Source: Herbidospora sakaeratensis (GTDB lineage Bacteria; Actinomycetota; Actinomycetes; Streptosporangiales; Streptosporangiaceae). From it: a stretch of 64,000 nt of DNA. The position numbers and the translations under genes were made by a program. The stretch lies in assembly GCF_001570525.1 (NCBI RefSeq), contig NZ_BBXC01000011.1:414113-478112 (forward strand), read 5' to 3'. This document shows, in pieces, positions 38,617-45,489 of this stretch. How positions within the stretch are numbered: position 1 is the first letter of the stretch; each line of letters starts with the position of its first letter. The notes under the pieces were generated by a model. The model searched no databases and was not told where the DNA came from. It was given only the letters and a program-made list of their open reading frames with translations.

Positions 38617-39416
38617 CGCAGCCCCGCGAACAGGTCGTCCTCGTGGTCGGGGGCCGCCACCTTGCTGAACACCCGGATGAAGTGTTCGGCCGACATGGCC
38701 AGCCGCTGGGTCTCGGGCGGCATCGAGAGCAGCGAGATGCTGTCGCCCTGGCTGCCGTGCGCCCGCAGCGCGGCCAGCTTCACGTCGGCCTGCTCGTGGG
38801 TGTCGACCACCGTGGTGATCAGCTCGTCGGGGGTGCCGAAGTCGTCGGGCAGGTCCCAGCCCGGGTCCATGCCCTGCTCTTTCATGGCGGCGTACGACGC
38901 CTGGATGATCCGCCGCGGCACGGCCGTGTAGTAGAACTTCGCCGGGATCCCGGTCGCCTCGGCCGCCGCCACCGCGACCCGGTGGGCCTGGATGTGGTCG
39001 GGGTGGCCGTAGTTGCCGTTCGCGTCGTAGGTCACCACGACCTGTGGCCGGTAGTGCTCCATCAGCGCCGCCACCTTGGCCACGGCCTGGTCGAAGTCGG
39101 CGTTGGCGAACGCCTCGGGGCGGTGGTTTCCGGCCCAGCCGTCCATGCCCGAATCGTGGTATCCGAGCAGTTCGAGGTGGGTGATGGTCAGGTGGCCCAC
39201 CGACTCGGCCAGCTCGGCGAGCCGCTGCTTGGCCACCTCGTCTTCGGAGTGCCCCGGCTCCCCCGGCTTCACCCCGCCGGGCCCGTCGCCCTGCTCCCCG
39301 TTCGTGCAGGTCACCAGGACCGTGCGCACCCCTTCGGCGGCGTATTTCGCGAAGCTCCCCCCGGTGCCCATGACCTCGTCGTCAGGGTGGGCGTGCACCG
39401 CCATCAGCGTCAGCAT
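38613..39416 (-). CDS. PIG-L/MshB-like N-acetylglucosamine deacetylase
   Basis: A 267-residue zinc deacetylase with the metal motif AHPDDE near residue 9, the CTNGEQGD loop, and the second motif GHPDHIQAHRVA. The family includes MshB and Mca of mycothiol metabolism and other GlcNAc-conjugate deacetylases. The sequence does not let me choose among these. It is the first gene of a two-gene unit with the epoxide hydrolase; a mycothiol-linked detoxification pairing is an inference. Confidence 0.88.
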   Translation of the reverse strand: MLTLMAVHAHPDDEVMGTGGSFAKYAAEGVRTVLVTCTNGEQGDGPGGVKPGEPGHSEDEVAKQRLAELAESVGHLTITHLELLGYHDSGMDGWAGNHRPEAFANADFDQAVAKVAALMEHYRPQVVVTYDANGNYGHPDHIQAHRVAVAAAEATGIPAKFYYTAVPRRIIQASYAAMKEQGMDPGWDLPDDFGTPDELITTVVDTHEQADVKLAALRAHGSQGDSISLLSMPPETQRLAMSAEHFIRVFSKVAAPDHEDDLFAGLR

Positions 39417-39529
39417 GGCTCAACGCTACGGCAGGGCCGGTTCCCCCAGGGAAGCACAGTCGCACCTTCGCGTGACATCTCGGATCACGTACCGGCGCGT
39501 CTTCTTTGCGCAGTCATCGAGGAGGACGC

Positions 39530-39994
39530 ATGAACGGTTCGGGGAACGTCACCACACTCGACTCCATCGACACGACTAGGGTCGCCCGGCTCGCGGGCGG
39601 CCGCGACCAGGTCGTCTTGGCCCGCCGGCTGGTCTCGGCCACGATCGGCCGCGACCACCCGCTGCACGACGACTCCGTGCTGCTCACCAGCGAGATCGCC
39701 ACGAACGCGGTCGTGCACTCCAGATCGGGCGACGGCGGCGTGTTCACCGTGACGGTCTGGTTCTCGGCCGACGAGGTGCGGGTGTGCGTCCAGGACGAGG
39801 GTTCGCCCGACCCCCCCTGCGCCCGCCACGCGACCGCCACCGCGACGAACGGCCGCGGCCTCCCGCTGCTCGACGCCCTGGCCGACCGCTGGGGGATCGT
39901 CAGGGAGGGCGGCCGCAACAAGGTCTGGTTCGAGATCTCGCTGACCACCACCCCGCCGACGGCCCTCGCCCTCCCGCTGCCCCGATCGGCCTGA
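39530..39994 (+). CDS. RsbW-like anti-sigma ATP-binding protein
   Basis: A 154-residue HATPase_c protein. It has ARRLVSATIG, the N-box VLLTSEIATNAVVHS, the metal/ATP motif VQDEGSP and the late GRGLPLLDALADRWG. Such small kinases are abundant in actinomycetes and act as anti-sigma or regulatory kinases. No STAS partner is adjacent. The ATG at 39530 follows GAGGAGG; the in-frame ATG at 39506 lacks an SD. Confidence 0.88.
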   Translation: MNGSGNVTTLDSIDTTRVARLAGGRDQVVLARRLVSATIGRDHPLHDDSVLLTSEIATNAVVHSRSGDGGVFTVTVWFSADEVRVCVQDEGSPDPPCARHATATATNGRGLPLLDALADRWGIVREGGRNKVWFEISLTTTPPTALALPLPRSA

Positions 39995-39998
39995 GCCC

Positions 39999-41891
39999 CT
40001 AGTCGTCGAGGCCGCCGAGCTCCCGGGCCAGGAAGGCGAGCATGTCGGCGGCCAGGCCGGCCGCCCGGTCGGCCGAACGGCCCGCGTGGCCGACCCCGGT
40101 CTCGTGCCGGAACAGGATCGGGCGCACCCCCGAGGTCGCCCCCTGCAGGGCCGCGCACATCTTGCGGGCGTGGAGGGGGTCGACGCGGCTGTCGCCGTCG
40201 AAGACCGTGAAGAGGGTCGCGGGGTAGTCGACGCCCTCCTTGACGTGGTGGTAGGGCGAATAGGCCAGCAGCCAGGCGAACTGCTCGGGGTCGTCGACCG
40301 ACCCGTATTCCGGCACCCACGAGCTCCCGAGCCCCGACTTCCCGAACCTGATCATGTCGAGCACCGGCGCCGAGCACACGGCGGCCGACACCAGCTCGGG
40401 CCGCTGGGTGACCAGCGCCCCGACGAGCAGCCCGCCGCCCGACTCGCCGGTGACCCCCAGCAGGTCGGGGGTGGTCCAGCCCGCCGCGATCAGGGTTTCC
40501 GCGGCGGCGGCGAAGTCGTCGAACGAGTTCTGCTTGCGCCCCCGCATGCCCGCCCGATGCCACCCCTCCCCTTCTTCGCCACCCCCTCTGACCTGGGCGA
40601 ACGCGAAGACGCCGCCCGCCTCCAGCCACGGCAGCACGTAGGAGGAGTAGGAGGGCGTGAGCGGCACCCCGAACCCGCCGTAGCCGTAGAGGACGCACGG
40701 CCGGGGGCCCGGCAGCCCCCTGCCGAGCACGACCATCCGGACCGGCGTGCCGTCGGCCGACTGGTAGACGACCTGGTGCGACTCGATCTCGGGCAGTTCG
40801 GCCCGGCCCGGGGCCGCCTCCCAGAGGGAGGTCTCGCCGGTGCGGGCGTCGTAGCGGTAGACGCTCTCGGGGGTCACGTAGTCGGAGTAGGTGAACCAGA
40901 CCTCGTGGTCGCGGGCCGACATGCGCCCGATGGAGCCGAGACCGGGGAGCGGGACCGCTCCTTGACGCTCCCCGGTCTCGGGATCGTGGACGGAGATCTC
41001 CCCGATCGCGTGGCGCACCCACGCCACCAGGAGAACCCCGTCGAGCAGGGCGAAGTCGGCGATCACGGCCTCGGGGTCCTCGGCCACCAGCTCGCGCAGG
41101 TCGTCGGGCGTGGCCGGGTCGGCGACGAGCAGCCGCCCCCGGGGGGCGTCGAGGGTCGTGATCATGTACGCTCTCCCGTCGCCCCCCACCGCCATCGCCG
41201 ACCGGGCCGCGACGTCGTGCTGGACCACCCGCCGGGCCGGGCTCACCAGGTCGCACAACCACACGTCGTTGCCCGGCCCCCGGTTGACCGAGAGGGTCAG
41301 CCAGCGGCCGTCGGCGCTGAGGGCGATGCCGTCGGCGGCGGCCACGTCGAGGTCGTCGCCGCCGAGGCGGTGGATGCGGGCCCGGCGGTCGCGGACGTAG
41401 TAGAAGCCGTCGCCGTCGGGCAACCAGGCCACCGGCGAGTGGCGCAGGCCCCCGATCGGCCCGTCGACGAGCCCGCCGGTCTCGGCGTCGAGGACGTAGA
41501 GCTCCGACCGTTCGTCGCCGCCCCGCGACAACTGGCAGGCGACGAGCCGCCCGTCGGGCGAGGGGTGCCAGGCGTCGAGCAGCGTGGTCGCGCCGGGGTC
41601 GATCGCCTCGGGGTCGAGCACGACCCGGTCGCCGGCGTAGAGGACCGGCAGGCGGCGGCCCGGATCGCGGCGGACGCGGAAGGCGGTGCCCGCCCGCCAG
41701 ACCGGGGCGCCCACGACGCCGGTGTCGCTCAGCTCCTCGATCCGGGCCCAGAACCGGTCGCGGCCGGGGAGGAGCTGGCTGCGCCAGACGACCTCCTGCT
41801 GCGCCTGCCAGGCCCGCGTCTCGTCTGAGCCGGGGTCTTCCAGCCAGCGGTAGGGGTCGGAGACGACGTGCCCGTGGATGATCTCGATCAT
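39999..41891 (-). CDS. Prolyl oligopeptidase (S9), candidate lanthipeptide leader protease
   Basis: A 630-residue serine peptidase. It has the family entry HGHVVSDPYRWLED near the start, a beta-propeller region (about 60-380) and an alpha/beta-hydrolase catalytic domain. The triad is Ser484 (TGESGGG), Asp567 (DGDSRV) and His602 (GVGHAG). POPs cut after Pro in short peptides. Its ATG overlaps the stop of the second ABC gene (ATGA), so it is the last gene of the lanthipeptide operon. In flavipeptin biosynthesis a POP (FlaP) removes the class III leader, and the precursor here has Pro12 at the end of its leader. The leader-protease role is inferred. No signal peptide is seen. Confidence 0.85.
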   Translation of the reverse strand: MIEIIHGHVVSDPYRWLEDPGSDETRAWQAQQEVVWRSQLLPGRDRFWARIEELSDTGVVGAPVWRAGTAFRVRRDPGRRLPVLYAGDRVVLDPEAIDPGATTLLDAWHPSPDGRLVACQLSRGGDERSELYVLDAETGGLVDGPIGGLRHSPVAWLPDGDGFYYVRDRRARIHRLGGDDLDVAAADGIALSADGRWLTLSVNRGPGNDVWLCDLVSPARRVVQHDVAARSAMAVGGDGRAYMITTLDAPRGRLLVADPATPDDLRELVAEDPEAVIADFALLDGVLLVAWVRHAIGEISVHDPETGERQGAVPLPGLGSIGRMSARDHEVWFTYSDYVTPESVYRYDARTGETSLWEAAPGRAELPEIESHQVVYQSADGTPVRMVVLGRGLPGPRPCVLYGYGGFGVPLTPSYSSYVLPWLEAGGVFAFAQVRGGGEEGEGWHRAGMRGRKQNSFDDFAAAAETLIAAGWTTPDLLGVTGESGGGLLVGALVTQRPELVSAAVCSAPVLDMIRFGKSGLGSSWVPEYGSVDDPEQFAWLLAYSPYHHVKEGVDYPATLFTVFDGDSRVDPLHARKMCAALQGATSGVRPILFRHETGVGHAGRSADRAAGLAADMLAFLARELGGLDD

Positions 41892-43531
41892 GACACCTGC
41901 CTGAGTCGGGGGTCCCAATGCCCGGCCAGATCCGCGTACAGGGGGGAGGCGGCGAGGAGTTCCTGGTGGGTGCCGGCGACGACCCGGGTGCCGTCCATGA
42001 CCAGCACCTTCCGGGCTCGCAGGGCCGAACTGATGCGGTGGGCGACCACGATGAGGGTGCCGCCGCGCCCGGCGAAGGCCTGCTCGACACGGGCCTCGGC
42101 CGCCGGGTCGAGACGGGAGGTCGCCTCGTCGAGGATGACCAGCGGGGCGTCGGCGAGATATGCCCTGGCCAGCGCGACGAGCTGCCGGTCGGCCGGGCCG
42201 AGCTCGGTGGCCTGGAGCTGCACGTGGCCGGCCCCGATGGCGTCGAGCGCCTGCCGCATGCGCCGGGGGTCGTGGTCGCCCAGGTTCTCGGCGACGGTGC
42301 CCCGGAAGACGTACGCCTCCTGCGGGATCAGCGCCCGCTGCCCCCGGTCGAGCCGGGCGGCCGGCACCCCGCCGACGGTCACCCGCCCCTGACCGGGCAC
42401 GATCAGCCCGGCGATCAGCGCGGCGAGGGTGGACTTCCCGATCCCGCTCGGCCCGACGACGGCGAGGTGCTCCCCTTCGGGGATGACCAGGTCGAGGCGG
42501 TCGACGACCGGCAGCGCCCGGGGCCCGTAGGCGAAGGTGACGCCCTGCAGCTCGGTGTGCACCCCCTCGGCCCGGCGGGTCTCCGGCCGGGCCGGCGGCA
42601 GCGCGGCCCGCAGGCGCGACAGCGTGACCCAGAGCCGCACCCCGCTCTCCCCCAGCCCACTGGCCAGGTTGAACAGCGCGGGCGTGAGCGACTGCATCAC
42701 GTAGGCGAGGGTGCCGAGCACCACCCCCGGGGTGGCCCCCAGCCGGGGCGCGTAGGCGAGCACCAGCAGGATCGGCGCCCACGCCCCCGCTCCCAGCACG
42801 ACGGTGCGGAGCGTGGTGACCGTCGCCAGCCTTCGGGCCGCGTGGCGCTGGCCGTCGAAGCGGGCCCCGGCGTATCGGGCGGCGTGGTCTTCGTCGCCGG
42901 ACGCGGCGATGTCGCCCAGCGCGGCGGTGACCGTGACCAGGCTCTCGGCGGTGGCCTCGTCGGCGAGCAGGTAGGCGTGCTGCCGCCTGGCGAGCGCGGG
43001 CAGCGAGAAGAGGAAGGCCCCCAGGCCGAGCAGCAGCGGCGGCAGCACCAGCAGGAGCAGTTCGGGCATCAGCGCGGCCACCCCCGCGACGACCCCGAGG
43101 AAGGCGAACACGAACGCCTTCACCGACCCGATCACCCCGGTGAACGCGTCGCGCGCCACCTCGACCTGCAGGTTGGCCCGGGTGACGGCGGCGGGGTCGT
43201 CTTCTCCGGCCTCCAGCGCGCCCCGGACCGTCGCGGTCAGCAGCTCCTCGCGGACGGGCTCGACGATGCCCGCCAGCGTGACGACCACCTGCCGCGCCCC
43301 CACGGCGGCGAAGACCCAGGAGACCCCGAGCAGGAACGTCCATGAGAGCCCCGCGACGGCCTGGCGGGCGGCGAACGCGTCGACCGCCCGTGCGACGGCC
43401 AGCCCGATGACGAACGCCGGCGCCGCCTCGACCAGCGACCAGAGCACGAACCGCCGCACCTGGCCGGGCTGTGCCTGGAAGGCGCGCCAGAGGAACACCC
43501 CGACGCGGGTCCGGTGCCCGAAGGAGATCAC
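41888..43531 (-). CDS. ABC exporter half-subunit with intact ATPase residues (lanT2)
   Basis: A 547-residue half-transporter: six membrane helices (residues 1-300) then an ATPase domain. Walker A is canonical (GPSGIGKS, Lys366), as are Walker B with catalytic Glu469 (LVILDEATS) and His498. The signature is degenerate: LGPADRQ at 444-450 instead of LSGGQ. This complements the upstream subunit, so the two should form a heterodimer with one working site. It corresponds to RamB in the SapB operon. GTG at 43531 has GGAGGA 6 nt upstream. It overlaps the POP gene downstream. It probably exports the modified peptide. Confidence 0.9.
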   Translation of the reverse strand: MISFGHRTRVGVFLWRAFQAQPGQVRRFVLWSLVEAAPAFVIGLAVARAVDAFAARQAVAGLSWTFLLGVSWVFAAVGARQVVVTLAGIVEPVREELLTATVRGALEAGEDDPAAVTRANLQVEVARDAFTGVIGSVKAFVFAFLGVVAGVAALMPELLLLVLPPLLLGLGAFLFSLPALARRQHAYLLADEATAESLVTVTAALGDIAASGDEDHAARYAGARFDGQRHAARRLATVTTLRTVVLGAGAWAPILLVLAYAPRLGATPGVVLGTLAYVMQSLTPALFNLASGLGESGVRLWVTLSRLRAALPPARPETRRAEGVHTELQGVTFAYGPRALPVVDRLDLVIPEGEHLAVVGPSGIGKSTLAALIAGLIVPGQGRVTVGGVPAARLDRGQRALIPQEAYVFRGTVAENLGDHDPRRMRQALDAIGAGHVQLQATELGPADRQLVALARAYLADAPLVILDEATSRLDPAAEARVEQAFAGRGGTLIVVAHRISSALRARKVLVMDGTRVVAGTHQELLAASPLYADLAGHWDPRLRQVS

Positions 43532-43590
43532 GACGTTCCTCCGCCCAGGCTCGGCCGCGCGGGAAAGCCGGAGATCGAAGCGCGTGTCAT
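43528..43590 (-). other. 20-codon bridging ORF between the two ABC genes
   Basis: An ATG at 43590 overlaps the TGA of the first ABC gene. It opens a 20-codon frame whose TGA overlaps the GTG start of the second ABC gene. It contains no Cys. It may only carry ribosomes across the gap, or be chance; the second ABC gene has its own strong SD. Not proposed as a functional protein. Confidence 0.25.
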
Positions 43591-45188
43591 CGCGCCTCCC
43601 CGCCCTGGAAGACCGCCCGGTAGGCGGGGTCGTGCCAGAGGGCGAGGTGGCGGTCGTAGCCGCGCAGCCGCCCGTCGTGCAGCCAGACCACCCGGTCGGC
43701 CCGGGCGGCGACGGCGGCCCGGTGGGTCACCATGACGCGGGTGCGCGGGTCGGCGGACAGGGCCGTGGAGACCTGGCGTTCGGTGATGGTGTCGAGGCTG
43801 GAGGTGGCGTCGTCGAGCACCAGCAGGCGGTTTCCCTTCGCGAAGGCCCTGGCCAGGCCGAGCCGCTGGCGTTCGCCGCCCGACATGGGGGCCTCGGCGA
43901 GCGGGGTCTGGTAACCGTGGGGCAGGCGGCGGATGAAGTCGTCGGCCCCGGCGGCCACGGCCGCGGGGCAGGAGCCGCCGGTCGCGTCGGCGACGGTGTC
44001 GCCGACCAGGTGGGGCCGCGCGACGGCGTAGCCGATGGCGGTTCTGAGCGACTCCCGGGTCAGCGACCGCAGCGGCACGCCGTCGAGCAGCACCTCACCG
44101 GTCTCGGGGTCGTCGAGACGCGCCGCGAGACGCGCGAACCGGGAGGCCCCGGCGCCGACCACGGCCACCGAGGCGCCGCCCTGGATCTCCAGCGCGAGGC
44201 CCGGCACGTCGCGGAAGCTGAGGGTTCCGGGGCCGGGCGGCAGCACGCGCACCCCGTGGACCCTCGGGCACTCGTCGAGGACGTCGGCCAGCCGGGCGCC
44301 GGCCGAGCGGGCGCGGGCCAGCCGGCCCAGTGATCCGATCGCGGGCCCCAGACCCGCGCCGATGACCACGTAGCGGGCGGCGGCGTAGAGCTCGCCGACC
44401 GACAACTCACCGGCGGCCAGCCGCCAGCCGCCCACGGCCAGCACCAGCACCTCCAGCAGCGGCACCACGATCGCGGCCCGCACCCCGGCGTCGGCGTTGG
44501 CCTTCCAGAGCGCCATCGCGTGGCCGCGCACCACCGGGAGGGCGGTCAGCACCCGCCGGGTCTCCTGTTCGGCGGTGCCGGCCGCCGCGATGGTGCGGGC
44601 GCCGCCGACCGCCTCGACCAGGCGCGCGGCGATGTCGGCCTGCGCCTCCTGGTAGCCCCCCGCGATCACCGTGGAGACCTTCAGGAACCGCTTCAGCACG
44701 AAGGCGATGGCGACCAGCCCGCCCGCCAGGGTCAGCGCCAGCCACGGATCGATGAGCACGAGCAGCACCAGCGCCCCGGCCGACGGCACCACCAGCGCCA
44801 CCGACGCGACGACGGCGTCGGCCGCGCGCCCGGCCTCTTCGGCGTTGAGGCCGAGCCGGGTCACCAGGTCGCCCTCGGGAATGCGCCGGGTCACTCCGGG
44901 ACCGGCGCCGAGCAGATGGGAGAGCGCCCGGTGGCGCAACCAGGCCGCCGCCCGCGCGCCGCCTGTGGCGCTCATGAGGACACCGAGACCGTCGCAGGCG
45001 ACGAGGAGCACCACGACGGCCCCGGCGCAGACCACCCACGTCAGCGAGAAGGTGTCGACGGCGCGGCCGAGCACGAACGGCAGTGCCAGCTCAAGGCCGG
45101 CGCCGACCAGCGCGACAGCGGCGAGCACGCCCGCCGCGGGCCCGCTACGCCTGATCGCCTCGGTTGTCAGCCGGTCGGCCGTCCGCAA
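43587..45188 (-). CDS. ABC exporter half-subunit with degenerate Walker A (lanT1)
   Basis: A 533-residue half-transporter with six membrane helices and an ATPase domain. The P-loop is destroyed: GAGASRFA at 345-352, with Phe351 where the Lys should be, and the Walker B Glu is Asp460 (LLVLDDATS). The signature MSGGERQ (435-441) and His489 are intact. It can therefore supply the signature for the partner's ATP site but not hydrolyse ATP itself. It corresponds to RamA in ramCSAB. The TTG start at 45188 is preceded by GAGGG. A hairpin separates it from the precursor gene. Confidence 0.88.
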   Translation of the reverse strand: MRTADRLTTEAIRRSGPAAGVLAAVALVGAGLELALPFVLGRAVDTFSLTWVVCAGAVVVLLVACDGLGVLMSATGGARAAAWLRHRALSHLLGAGPGVTRRIPEGDLVTRLGLNAEEAGRAADAVVASVALVVPSAGALVLLVLIDPWLALTLAGGLVAIAFVLKRFLKVSTVIAGGYQEAQADIAARLVEAVGGARTIAAAGTAEQETRRVLTALPVVRGHAMALWKANADAGVRAAIVVPLLEVLVLAVGGWRLAAGELSVGELYAAARYVVIGAGLGPAIGSLGRLARARSAGARLADVLDECPRVHGVRVLPPGPGTLSFRDVPGLALEIQGGASVAVVGAGASRFARLAARLDDPETGEVLLDGVPLRSLTRESLRTAIGYAVARPHLVGDTVADATGGSCPAAVAAGADDFIRRLPHGYQTPLAEAPMSGGERQRLGLARAFAKGNRLLVLDDATSSLDTITERQVSTALSADPRTRVMVTHRAAVAARADRVVWLHDGRLRGYDRHLALWHDPAYRAVFQGGEAR

Positions 45189-45234
45189 CGCCGAGTCCCT
45201 CTCTTCACGTGGGCGGAGACTTCGAAAACCGGGA

Positions 45235-45264
45235 GGGCCCTGGGCTCCCGCGAGCCCAGGGCCC
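45235..45264 (-). terminator. Hairpin between precursor and transporter genes (attenuator)
   Basis: A 13-bp perfect stem (GGGCCCTGGGCTC and its complement) with a 4-nt loop lies 12 nt after the precursor stop and 46 nt before the transporter start. There is no T tract. It probably allows partial read-through and protects the upstream mRNA, giving more precursor than transporter. This arrangement is common in lanthipeptide operons. Confidence 0.75.
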
Positions 45265-45275
45265 CGATCGGGTGC

Positions 45276-45425
45276 CTAGTGGCAGAGCAGCAGGCTCAGG
45301 TTGCTGGGCGTCTGGGACGCGCAGCCGAGCAGGGTCAGCGTGCTGCCGCCGCCACCGTGGCCGCCGCCGCCGTGACCGCTGCCGCCGCCGGGAAGCTCCA
45401 TCGCCTGAAGGTCGAGAAGAACCAT
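45276..45425 (-). CDS. Class III lanthipeptide precursor (SapB-like)
   Basis: A 49-residue peptide gene. The leader begins MVLLDLQAMELP with the LLDLQ helix motif recognised by LanKC. Residues 13-27 are a Gly-rich stretch with His18 and His23. The core has two class III motifs: Ser28-x2-Thr31-x3-Cys35 and Ser41-x2-Ser44-x3-Cys48, ending in His49. Each can become a lanthionine or labionin ring. Length, motif spacing and Leu-rich rings resemble SapB and catenulipeptin. The ATG at 45425 has GGAG 7 nt upstream; an ATG at 45431 is too close to that SD. It lies 64 nt after lanKC and before the exporter genes. The His/Gly segment is unlike the usual leader. Confidence 0.92.
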   Translation of the reverse strand: MVLLDLQAMELPGGGSGHGGGGHGGGGSTLTLLGCASQTPSNLSLLLCH

Positions 45426-45489
45426 GGTCATGCTCCTTTGTGAAAGTTTCTCTATCGGGAGGACATTCGAGATCTTTAGAAAGGTGGAG

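Noticed and set aside
41892-43343. Extension of the prolyl oligopeptidase frame upstream
   Set aside because: That stretch is the antisense-like shadow frame of the second ABC subunit. POP homology starts at the ATG overlapping the ABC stop.
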